A DNA stretch of 56,310 nucleotides from an uncultured Acidobacteriota bacterium (GTDB lineage Bacteria > Acidobacteriota > Vicinamibacteria > Vicinamibacterales > CAVVIG01). The notes under the pieces were generated by a model. That model searched no databases. It had not been told where the DNA came from and saw nothing but the letters and a program-made list of their open reading frames with translations. Every line of letters starts with the position of its first letter. The first letter of the stretch is position 1. Below are positions 8,882-15,127 of the stretch, one piece after another. The stretch covers positions 1 to 56,310 of the forward strand of contig CADEDC010000036.1 of the NCBI GenBank assembly GCA_902825985.1. Reading direction: 5' to 3'. A program made the translations under genes and the position numbers.

Positions 8882-9076
8882 TCAATTGGGCCTGAGGCGG
8901 TGAGAGGCAGCCGAGACTGCGATCGTGATGCCGGAGGATGTCACGTCGACGAGCGCGAGTGCCGTTTGAATCGGGATGCCCTCGTCCATGGTCGCGAGAG
9001 GAAACTCCCGGGCAAACTCCCGGTTCCGAAGGTTTTGAGCCAGGCCTTCGCTCCAGTCTCGGCTCCGTCGCGCCAT
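8882..9076 (-). pseudogene. XRE-type antitoxin remnant (HigA/RelB-like partner)
   Basis: From ATG at 9076 the frame reads MARRSRDWSEGLAQNL then FAREFPLATMDEGIP, a well-known opening of XRE-family antitoxins paired with RelE/ParE toxins. An intact protein has about 95-100 residues with a helix-turn-helix after the EGIPIQTALA stretch. Here the text changes after ALALV and the helix-turn-helix (GVxxFAxxxGMxxxxLxRAL type) is missing, leaving 64 residues. I infer an internal deletion or decay, so it is unlikely to bind DNA. The toxin tail lies immediately upstream in transcription. Confidence 0.55.
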
Positions 9077-9077
9077 C

Positions 9078-9134
9078 TCACTGCTCCTCGAGGTAGTCGC
9101 GCCAGTATCTCTGCGCTTTCGGGATGTCCCCGAC
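9078..9134 (-). pseudogene. Tail of a RelE/ParE-type toxin gene
   Basis: Directly upstream of the antitoxin remnant, the minus strand encodes IPKAQRYWRDYLEEQ and then TGA, with one base before the antitoxin ATG. The helix KAQRYWRDYLEE closely resembles the C-terminal end of RelE/ParE-family toxins, and the toxin-then-antitoxin order fits the HigBA/RelE-XRE arrangement. A TAG stop at 9135-9137 sits in frame 18 codons before the end and no toxin core is found upstream. The gene is therefore reduced to its last codons. Confidence 0.45.
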
Positions 9135-9173
9135 CTAGGTGAGTGCTTCAGGCTCGACGGCATCATCCACCCT

Positions 9174-9584
9174 TCACCACCTTGGCGGAATCAGAAACGC
9201 GCCCGCGATCCCAGTGTCGAGCGTGGCGAGCTTCGCACCGTGTGCCGCGGCCAGATCCAGCAGGTGGGCGTCGCTGGTGCGCGATGCTGAGGAACACCAA
9301 TCCGGAAACTGACGGGCGGCCTGGTCGTCGGCGAGTAGGACGTGCCTGGCCCCCAAGGCCGACACCATGCTGGCGAGTGTCTCGGTGGCCTCTGCGACCG
9401 TCACCCGACCGCCGGTGCGCTGCACTGAGACCCGCACGAAGCCGAGCTCCGGGATCGCGGAGGTCATCAGCTTCGTCGCCCGCTGTCTCCTGGCTGCGCC
9501 AATCCACGCGGCGGTCCGCTCGTGATCGACGTGATCCGACCAGCCCCACGCGACCAGGACGTTGACGTCCAGCAAGTAGTTCAC
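9174..9584 (-). CDS. vapC: VapC-family PIN-domain ribonuclease toxin
   Basis: The 136-residue PIN protein has the acidic metal-binding set in place: Asp6 in YLLDVNVLVAW, Glu46 in IPELGFVRVS, Asp105 in TSDAHLLDLAAAHG and Asp123 in LATLDTGI. VapC toxins are Mg-dependent RNases that cleave tRNA or rRNA and are held inactive by their partner. All catalytic residues are intact, so this toxin looks functional, unlike the neighbouring RelE remnant. The start is GTG at 9584, overlapping the antitoxin stop by GTGA, the usual coupling for VapBC pairs. Confidence 0.88.
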   Translation of the reverse strand: MNYLLDVNVLVAWGWSDHVDHERTAAWIGAARRQRATKLMTSAIPELGFVRVSVQRTGGRVTVAEATETLASMVSALGARHVLLADDQAARQFPDWCSSASRTSDAHLLDLAAAHGAKLATLDTGIAGAFLIPPRW

Positions 9585-9823
9585 GGGAAATCCGCCAGTA
9601 GTTCGCGCACAGCGTCCGTGGTCAGCGGCGGCTGATCGTCAGGTGATGCAAAGATCATGGCGCCGGTATGCGGACAGCGCACCTTCGCCGGTTTGCGCGC
9701 AGGCGCGAGCGAAAGGCTCGCCCGACGCCGAAGGTACTCCGACACCGTGACGCGCTCTCTTCTCGCCCGGGAACGGATCAGTCGAGCTTCTTGATCGGTG
9801 ACCTTGAACGTCAACGTCGCCAT
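9581..9823 (-). CDS. VapB-like antitoxin with ribbon-helix-helix type N-terminus
   Basis: From ATG at 9823 the 80-residue product begins MATLTFKVTDQEARLIRS then ERVTVSEYLRRRA. The strand-helix-helix pattern and SEYLRRR second helix are those of Arc/CopG-like antitoxins. The C-terminal half (IFASPDDQPPLTTDAVRELLADFP) is the toxin-wrapping part. It lies directly before vapC and overlaps it by four bases, so the pair is one operon. A longer frame to 9904 exists, but its extra residues are not antitoxin-like and would cross the operator repeat. Confidence 0.8.
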   Translation of the reverse strand: MATLTFKVTDQEARLIRSRARRERVTVSEYLRRRASLSLAPARKPAKVRCPHTGAMIFASPDDQPPLTTDAVRELLADFP

Positions 9824-9824
9824 G

Positions 9825-9839
9825 GTAATACCGTAATAC
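9825..9839. promoter_or_regulatory. Tandem operator-like repeat in front of vapB
   Basis: GTAATAC occurs twice with one base between (9825-9831 and 9833-9839), right against the antitoxin start at 9823. Ribbon-helix-helix antitoxins bind short direct or inverted repeats overlapping their promoters, so this is the likely autoregulatory operator. The site is AT-rich in a GC-rich background, which also fits a -10 region. Binding is inferred, not shown. Confidence 0.5.
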
Positions 9840-10099
9840 TCGAGGTTCGCACTGTCAACCCGGTGCGCGGATGCGCAACTCGACGCGCCCAGCCCTCGGC
9901 TCAATGCAGGCGGCCGAATCTCAGAACGGGTCGTGTGGCGCCCGCCGGACGGCTCAGGAGGGCGGCCGAAAGGAGCGGCGCTATCCTGCGCGCACCGACT
10001 TTGCGGACCGACCGCGGCCTGCTGCTACGCGGCGACCGTTGCCGTCCTCCCACCGAGCCGATGCCGTTCCACGCACTGGAATCGCTCGCGGAGGCTGGT

Positions 10100-10299
10100 A
10101 TGAAGCTCTGGTTGAACGTCGCCGAGGGCGCCGAGTACGCGGGCGTGTGTCGTGACCTGATCGAGGATGCCTGCGCCGCGCGTCGGATCCATGACAACTG
10201 CGTGGGCGGCACCGCGCTATCCGCCTGAAGCGCGAGTGGACGAGTAGCTCGAGAGACACGCGATCCTCACATAGGAGTCGTTCCGAGTCGAATTCTTAG
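10100..10299 (+). pseudogene. Excisionase-like helix-turn-helix gene with a frameshift
   Basis: From ATG at 10100 the frame reads MKLWLNVAEGAEYAGVCRDL then ACAARRIHDNCVGG and stops at 10228. Excisionase/MerR-like domains read AAEYAGVSRDxIYxACxxGxLRHxRVGGRRAIRLxxEWID. If the frame is shifted near 10211, the next codons give RAIRLKREW, exactly the missing end of the domain. An indel in the GGCACCGC stretch therefore split the gene. Excisionases direct excision of integrated elements, which fits the recombinase remnant at 11388. An open frame in the same register extends upstream, but the domain begins at 10100. Confidence 0.55.
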
Positions 10300-10593
10300 A
10301 GGGTGTCTTTCCAAGTGGTTGATGCGCGCGATTTCTGGCGATAACGGCAAGTGCCTCAATGACTCGTCTCCACGCGGTGGTTCACGGACGTTCTCGTGAG
10401 TCCTCGTGATTCCACCGGAGTTTTGGAGACCGTGGGGGAGACGCCTGCACGTGGCGACCTCGTCGTCCGGCCGAGTCGTCGTTAATGCCGGGTGCGACGT
10501 GGAACCTGACTGGTGCGGATCACACGCTGGACCTCCAACAGGCCGGGCGCGGGCGCGCCGCCGGAAGGCGCGTGGCCGCCGAGCCGGGCGGGT
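10300..10593. other. Non-coding stretch between the excisionase remnant and the MNT gene
   Basis: I find no convincing gene here on either strand. Open frames present are arginine-rich and lack recognisable motifs. The region lies inside the degraded island and may hold eroded sequence. Confidence 0.4.
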
Positions 10594-10605
10594 TATCATG
10601 CCGGG

Positions 10606-10899
10606 ATGCGCCGAGCCCAGGTTGTTGCGCTGCTGAGCGAAAAGCGGGAGGAAATCGCTGAGCGATTTGGCGTCCGGTCCCTGTCGATCTTTGGTTCCAC
10701 CGCGAGAGACGAGGCGGGCCCGGACAGCGATGTCGACGTATTGGTGGAGTTCGTCGGACCTGTCACCTTCGACGCGCACATGGGCCTCCTGGTCTATCTC
10801 GAAGACTTGCTCGGGCGCCGGGTGGACGTGCTGACTGCGTCCGGATTGAAGGCCCGCCTGCGACCGCTGATCGAACGGGACCTCGTCCGTGTCGCGTGA
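10606..10899 (+). CDS. MNT-type minimal nucleotidyltransferase (MntA-like antitoxin)
   Basis: The 97-residue protein has the polymerase-beta-like signature GSTARDEAGPDSDVDVLVEF: Gly30-Ser31 followed by Asp42 and Asp44. This is the minimal nucleotidyltransferase family that partners with HEPN proteins; characterised MntA enzymes AMPylate and silence the HEPN toxin. Start choice: ATG at 10606 lies six bases after TATCAT (10594-10599) with no Shine-Dalgarno, suggesting a leaderless mRNA. Earlier in-frame codons add only arginine-rich text. The gene overlaps the HEPN gene by 11 bases. Confidence 0.88.
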   Translation: MRRAQVVALLSEKREEIAERFGVRSLSIFGSTARDEAGPDSDVDVLVEFVGPVTFDAHMGLLVYLEDLLGRRVDVLTASGLKARLRPLIERDLVRVA

Positions 10900-11227
10900 C
10901 CAGCTGCTGTACGTCGCAGACATGGTGTCCGCTGGCGAGGCCGTGCTCCGCTATACCGACGGCGTCACGTTCGACGTGTTCGTCGCCAACGACGAAAAGC
11001 GGGCGGCAGTGGAACGCCAATTGTTCGTGCTTGGCGAGGCGGCGGCGCGGATGGCGCCCGAGTGGAAAGACGCGCGTCCTGCCGTCCCGTGGCGCCACAT
11101 CGTCGGGTTGCGCAACCTGCTTGCGCATGGGTACTGGGTCATCGACGCCGAGGAGCTCTGGGACGTGGCTCGGAACAAGGTGCCCGAGTTTCTCGCGGTA
11201 CTCCGCCCCGAGCTCGACCGTCAGTAG
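10889..11227 (+). CDS. HEPN-domain (DUF86, HepT-like) ribonuclease toxin
   Basis: The 112-residue helical protein carries the HEPN RNase motif R-x4-H as RNLLAHGY (Arg75 to His80). It is preceded by the usual ERQLFVLGEAAARM helix and followed by a WDVARNKVPEF helix. HEPN toxins of this type cleave RNA, and AMPylation of a tyrosine next to the motif by the partner inactivates them; a tyrosine (Tyr82) is present in HGY. The start is GTG at 10889 inside the upstream nucleotidyltransferase gene, so the pair is coupled. Both look intact. Confidence 0.88.
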   Translation: MSRDQLLYVADMVSAGEAVLRYTDGVTFDVFVANDEKRAAVERQLFVLGEAAARMAPEWKDARPAVPWRHIVGLRNLLAHGYWVIDAEELWDVARNKVPEFLAVLRPELDRQ

Positions 11228-11387
11228 GCCAGTGCGCATCGAGAGGGTAGGAAGGATTTTAGCGGGAGAGGTTGACGGCACGGCCGTTATCAGACCCCGG
11301 GAGCGTGCAACGGTTCCGCCGCCGGCCGCCCGCCTCCGTTCGCACAGCCCTCCGACCAACCCGGGGCGGTTCAGTGCGCCCGCGCGG

Positions 11388-11537
11388 GCGATCCAGGAAC
11401 TGGCGGGACACGCGGACATCACGACAACGCAGCGGTACATGCACCGCAGTCCCGCCGCGCTCGACCAGGCGATCAAGCTGCTGGAAGGGCCCGGCCGCGA
11501 ATTTCGTGGAGATATGGGGGAGACGCGGCAGGCCTGA
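11388..11537 (+). pseudogene. C-terminal remnant of a tyrosine recombinase (phage-type integrase)
   Basis: About 50 codons read IQELAGHADITTTQRYMHRS followed by AALDQAIKLLEG. That is the end of a tyrosine recombinase catalytic domain: LGHxxxxTTxxYxH holds the second catalytic histidine and the tyrosine nucleophile (Tyr in QRYMH). The upstream arginine, lysine and histidine boxes are absent, and the frame before 11388 is proline/arginine-rich text, so the enzyme is dead. It sits 130 bases from the tRNA-Sec 3-prime end, where such integrases insert. It is therefore the relic of the integrase that brought in the island. Confidence 0.7.
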
Positions 11538-11545
11538 TCGGTAAG

Positions 11546-11670
11546 CCCTTCTCGGCCAAGCGCTTCTGGCGGAGAAGGGAGGGAGTCGTTCCGAGAGCGA
11601 AGTGCTGTGGCACTTCGCTCGAAGACTAGACGCTCCCTTCTGCAGCCACGTCGCCGGATGGGCGACGTGG
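11546..11670. other. Three consecutive hairpins between integrase remnant and tRNA-Sec
   Basis: Three strong inverted repeats follow one another. CCCTTCTC-g-GCCA (11546-11558) pairs with TGGC-g-GAGAAGGG (11567-11579). GAGCGAAGTG (11595-11604) pairs with CACTTCGCTC (11611-11620). CCACGTCGCC (11646-11655) pairs with GGCGACGTGG (11661-11670). The first uses the duplicated tRNA end as one arm and the third takes in the tRNA CCA. They may terminate selC transcription, which runs leftward, or form part of a recombination site. No T-run confirms termination. Confidence 0.5.
11567..11588. repeat. 22-bp duplicate of the tRNA-Sec 3-prime end (att-like direct repeat)
   Basis: Positions 11567-11588 are identical to 11668-11689, the CCA end, discriminator, acceptor strand and part of the T-arm of the tRNA-Sec gene. 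Duplication of a tRNA 3-prime end beside integrase remains is the footprint of site-specific integration (attL/attR). The copies are only 101 bp apart, so they do not bracket the toxin genes; they may mark a collapsed or second insertion. Confidence 0.6.
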
Positions 11671-11762
11671 CGGAGAAGGGAGGGAGTCGAACCCTCCGAA
11701 GACCTTACGGCCCCCAGACTGGTTTTGAAGACCAGCGGCACCACCGGGCACCATCCTTCTCC
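11668..11762 (-). tRNA. selC: tRNA-Sec (anticodon UCA), selenocysteine tRNA
   Basis: Read on the minus strand, the 95-base gene begins GGAGAAGG and ends CCTTCTCCGCCA, so it encodes its own CCA. The acceptor stem is 8 bp and the T stem 5 bp (GAGGG/CCCTC around TTCGACT), the 13-bp total typical of bacterial tRNA-Sec. The anticodon arm CTGGT-CTTCAAA-ACCAG carries TCA at 11726-11728, which reads UGA. The variable arm is long (GGGGGCCGTAAGGTCTTC). It supplies Sec-tRNA for SelA and SelB encoded 3-7 kb away and for the three UGA-containing genes nearby. Confidence 0.95.
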
Positions 11763-11849
11763 TCACAGGCGACGCTCGCCGTCCCGGCCGTTCCGCACGT
11801 CCCGTCCGGCACCGGGACTCTAAGTCTGCCACGTCCGGCGCCCAGTCAC

Positions 11850-11864
11850 GCGGTGGCATACTGA
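11850..11864 (+). promoter_or_regulatory. Promoter-like box GCGGTGGCATACTGA, leaderless position
   Basis: The 15-mer GCGGTGGCATACTGA is identical to the one at 15081-15095 before selA. Its CATACT (11857-11862) ends seven bases before the ATG at 11870, so a -10 box here would start RNA at or next to the start codon. There is no clear -35. Confidence 0.45.
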
Positions 11865-11869
11865 TCCCC

Positions 11870-12823
11870 ATGTCCGAGCGCGAATGGCACAAGGGGACTC
11901 CCGCATCGTGCAGCGCCCTCATTCTCGGCGAGGTGTTCGCCGACGGCCGGCCGCCGGTCACTATCAGCCTGCGGCTCGGCCAACGAGCCTACGAGGGCTA
12001 CCAAATCGCGGCCTACCTCGAGGGTCTGCTGCTCATCAGACACGACCCGACCTACGTCGACTGGTCGCCCCTTTTCGGCGCCCTCTATGCCGGCCTTGTC
12101 GCCAGTGGCGCCCGCCGGGTCGTCGAGATCGGCCCGACGCTGTTCGCCACCATCGACAAGCTCGAGAAGCTCCAGCGACTTACCAGCGGGCCGCCGGTCG
12201 ATGATGTCGAGTACGTTGGCGTCGAGCCGTCAGCGCTCTTCCGCCAGCTCGCCGACGCACTGCACCCGAACGCCCGCATCGTATGGGCCGACACCGTCAC
12301 TGACGACGCGCCGTCGGTCAGTCGCTGTTATCAGGCGACATCGTACGCGTTCGACTCCACCGACGACCTGGTAGTCCACTGCGCTCGCTCGGCGTTCGGT
12401 CTGCACGGGCTGTGGACATCGGCCGACGGCACGACCCGGCACGTCTCCGTGATGGGGAAACGCGTGACGCTGTTCAGCGTCCCCGCGTTCACGAGCGCCA
12501 TGCAGAGCAGGGGCTATCGAGTCGACTTCATCCAGAAGAGTCGGTCGGTGCATCTGAACGATTTCGAGTACCTGGAGACGTGGGTTGTGTTCAGACACTT
12601 CACGGCGGAACAGGAAACGCGATTTCAGACCGAACTCGCGCGCGTGAAGGCCGTCACGCGTGACAGCGCCGTGTTGTTCGCCACGTATGAGGACGCGCCG
12701 CTGCTGGAGCGCGCGGACCCCGCAACCACGGGACGCGTCGATGGCAGTGAGACGTTCGACTTCACCTCGCCGCACACGCTCGCGCGCCTGGCCGAGTGGC
12801 AGGCGTCCCTGCGGGACGCGTAG
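11870..12823 (+). CDS. Protein of unknown function, possibly methyltransferase-like
   Basis: I do not recognise this 317-residue protein. It is soluble, with no signal peptide or membrane segment. ARRVVEIGPTLFATIDKLEK followed by VDDVEYVGVEPSALF resembles motif I and the acidic post-I strand of SAM-dependent methyltransferases (VEIGxxxG, then an acidic residue after the second strand), but the glycine-rich loop is poor, so this is only a suggestion. The C-terminal third is rich in aromatic and charged residues (EYLETWVVFRHF). It starts next to a -10-like box and stands alone between selC and a gene on the other strand. Confidence 0.6.
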   Translation: MSEREWHKGTPASCSALILGEVFADGRPPVTISLRLGQRAYEGYQIAAYLEGLLLIRHDPTYVDWSPLFGALYAGLVASGARRVVEIGPTLFATIDKLEKLQRLTSGPPVDDVEYVGVEPSALFRQLADALHPNARIVWADTVTDDAPSVSRCYQATSYAFDSTDDLVVHCARSAFGLHGLWTSADGTTRHVSVMGKRVTLFSVPAFTSAMQSRGYRVDFIQKSRSVHLNDFEYLETWVVFRHFTAEQETRFQTELARVKAVTRDSAVLFATYEDAPLLERADPATTGRVDGSETFDFTSPHTLARLAEWQASLRDA

Positions 12824-12871
12824 CTCGCATCCAGGGCCGGGCCGCGCGCTTACCGCGATCCGCCGGCTCCG

Positions 12872-13645
12872 TCAACAGCGCGGTCCCGCCGTCACCATCA
12901 GCAGAATCGCAGGATTGCGCCCCTTGCGCGTCACGCTGTACGACGTGCCCCGCGGCACCAGGCTGAACCAGCCAGGTGTCAGCGCCTGGTCCTTGCCGCC
13001 GACGTTGATCGTCGCTTCGCCGGCGATGAGATAGAACGACTCGTCGGCATCCGGCATCGTCGTCGCCGGCTTGCTGTCGCGCACGACCAGCAGCTCGGAA
13101 CGGCTCAACCCCGAACAACCGACCGGCACCGTCTTGAAGGCGTCGCGGCCGCCCAGCGACTTCTCGGCGAGATCCAACAGCGAGAGCAGCCGCACCGGGC
13201 CAGGCTCGATTGGGTCGTCCTCCGACGCCGGCGGCGGATCGGGTGCCGGTGGTGGCGGCGGTGGCGGCGCGGCGGCGAGCGCGAAGTCGACGGTCATCGG
13301 CTTGCCCGTGACGACGATGACCTCCTTTTCGAGCGTGACGAACCCCTCGCCCTCAGCCGTGACGCGGTAGGTTCCAGGAGTCATCGCCCACAACGTCAGC
13401 TTGCCCTCGTCATTGGAGCGGCTCGTGCGGCTGAGCGGACCGGCCGCCGTCACCGTCACACCGGCGGCGGGCGCGCCGGCGGAGTCGCCGACCCTGACCT
13501 CCACGTTGACGGGCACCGGCGCGGGGGCCGGGCGCGCCGCCCTGCGCACGGGCGCCGGAGTCGTGGCGGGTTTGGGCGCCGGCGCTGGCGGCGGCGTCGC
13601 CGGCTGCTGCGCCGTGACCACCAGCAACGTGATGAGTGCGAGCAC
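12872..13645 (-). CDS. Secreted carboxypeptidase-regulatory-like plus cupin domain protein
   Basis: The 257-residue protein starts with a short hydrophobic leader (MLALITLLVVTAQQ) and an Ala/Pro-rich stretch. Residues 48-130 form a carboxypeptidase-regulatory-like beta-sandwich (AAGVTVTAAGPLSRTSRSND, TPGTYRVTAEGEGF). After a Pro-rich linker, residues 175-255 form a cupin-like barrel (ESFYLIAGEATINVGG, TPGWFSLVPRGTSYSV). The cupin part lacks the usual paired histidines, so it is probably a non-metal binding fold. The start is GTG at 13645 with GGGAGGA just upstream. It is divergent from the CorC-like gene. Confidence 0.7.
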   Translation of the reverse strand: MLALITLLVVTAQQPATPPPAPAPKPATTPAPVRRAARPAPAPVPVNVEVRVGDSAGAPAAGVTVTAAGPLSRTSRSNDEGKLTLWAMTPGTYRVTAEGEGFVTLEKEVIVVTGKPMTVDFALAAAPPPPPPPAPDPPPASEDDPIEPGPVRLLSLLDLAEKSLGGRDAFKTVPVGCSGLSRSELLVVRDSKPATTMPDADESFYLIAGEATINVGGKDQALTPGWFSLVPRGTSYSVTRKGRNPAILLMVTAGPRC

Positions 13646-13746
13646 AAGTCCTCCCTTTTGCAGAAAGAGTACTCGCGCCGACTATCATGTGCAACGGTGC
13701 TGCAGTGCCAGCCCATGCGGGACCTGCCGGCACATCCCATCCAGCC

Positions 13747-15063
13747 ATGCTGACTGATTTCCTCCTCATCTTCGTCCTGCTGCTGCTGAACGGCGTCTTC
13801 GCGATGTCGGAGATCGCCATCGTCAGCTCCAAACGGGTCCGATTGCACCAGCTGGCTGAAGCCGGAAGTGCCGGTGCCCTCCGCGCCCTCGAACTCGGCA
13901 CCGAGCCGACGCGATTCCTGTCGAGCGTCCAGGTCGGCATCACGAGCATCGGCATCCTGAGTGGCGCGATTGGCGAGGCGGCGTTCGTCAGCCGCCTGCG
14001 CACCGTCTTCGAACAGGTCGCCTGGCTGGCGCCCTACGCCGAAAGTCTCGCCCTGGGCGTGATGGTGATCGGCCTCACCTACGTCTCGCTCATTGTCGGC
14101 GAGCTGGTGCCGAAGCGCCTGGCGCTGACCCATCCGGAACGGATTGCGGCTCTGATTGCGCGACCGATGCAGCTGCTGGCGTCGGCCGGCCGGCCGCTGG
14201 TCTATCTGTTGAGTTTGTCGACCGACACGATTCTGCGCCTCGCCGGCGTCCGTCACGTGCAGCAGCCTGCGATATCGGTTGAAGAGATCCGGGTCCTGCT
14301 GCAGCAGGGGGCCGCAGAAGGGGTGTTCGAGCCGACGGAGCACGAGCTGGTGAGCAACGTGCTCGATCTCGACGAACGCCGTGTCGGCGCCATCCTCACG
14401 CCGCGCGCCGATGTCGTCTACCTCGATCTTCGTGACGCTCCCGAAACCAACAAGGCCAGGCTGAATGTCGATCGGCACGCCGTCTTTCCCCTCTGCGACG
14501 GCGGTCTGGATGAGGTGCGCGGCTTCGTACGCTCGACTCGCGTGCTCCAGCAGCTGCTCACGACCGGCTCGCTCGACCTGCCGGCCATCGCCGAGCCCGC
14601 GCTGTTCGTTCCCGAGACGATGACGCTGATGAAGCTGCTCGAGCAGTTCAGGCGGATGCACCTGCCGCTGGCGCTGGTCGTGGACGAGTTCGGCGGCGTT
14701 GCCGGCCTGGTCAGCCTCACCGACGTGATTGCGGCCATCGTCGGCGACCTGCCGGGCGAGCCGGGCGAGGACCCGTCGATCGTCCGCCGCGAGGACGGCA
14801 GCTGGCTGATGGACGGCGCCCTCGACATCGAATCGGTGGCGCGCACGCTGGGCGACGACGTGCGGCTGGCCGACGACGAGCAGCAGTACCACACGCTCGG
14901 CGGCCTGGCGATGATGGCGCTCGGCCGGGTGCCGAGGACCGCGGACGTTTTCGAGCGCAGCGGCTTCCGCTTCGAGGTGGTCGACATGGACGGCCATCGC
15001 GTCGACCGTGTGCTCGTGACGGCTCTTCCTCTTCCACCGGCCGGAGACGACCGCAATGGGTGA
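13747..15063 (+). CDS. HlyC/CorC family (CNNM) membrane transporter protein
   Basis: The 438-residue protein has the family order: a CNNM transmembrane domain with three or four helices (LTDFLLIFVLLLLNGVFAMS, then two more by residue 135), a tandem CBS pair (RVGAILTPRADVVYLDL and LVVDEFGGVAGLVSLTD), and a C-terminal CorC/HlyC domain (LGGLAMMALGRVPRTADVF). The family is linked to Mg2+/Co2+ efflux and resistance. Start: ATG at 13747 begins directly at the first membrane helix. ATG at 13688 would add a hydrophilic 20-residue lead. It ends 64 bases before selA on the same strand. Confidence 0.88.
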   Translation: MLTDFLLIFVLLLLNGVFAMSEIAIVSSKRVRLHQLAEAGSAGALRALELGTEPTRFLSSVQVGITSIGILSGAIGEAAFVSRLRTVFEQVAWLAPYAESLALGVMVIGLTYVSLIVGELVPKRLALTHPERIAALIARPMQLLASAGRPLVYLLSLSTDTILRLAGVRHVQQPAISVEEIRVLLQQGAAEGVFEPTEHELVSNVLDLDERRVGAILTPRADVVYLDLRDAPETNKARLNVDRHAVFPLCDGGLDEVRGFVRSTRVLQQLLTTGSLDLPAIAEPALFVPETMTLMKLLEQFRRMHLPLALVVDEFGGVAGLVSLTDVIAAIVGDLPGEPGEDPSIVRREDGSWLMDGALDIESVARTLGDDVRLADDEQQYHTLGGLAMMALGRVPRTADVFERSGFRFEVVDMDGHRVDRVLVTALPLPPAGDDRNG

Positions 15064-15080
15064 GCAGACACCAGCCGGGA

Positions 15081-15095
15081 GCGGTGGCATACTGA
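15081..15095 (+). promoter_or_regulatory. Promoter-like box upstream of selA
   Basis: GCGGTGGCATACTGA repeats exactly the box at 11850-11864. CATACT (15088-15093) would be the -10, and CAGACA 17 bases upstream (15065-15070) is a partial -35 match. The leader to the selA ATG at 15128 would be about 27 bases, with no Shine-Dalgarno. Confidence 0.4.
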
Positions 15096-15127
15096 CGAGG
15101 ACCCAGCCCGACCACCATACAGCCACG

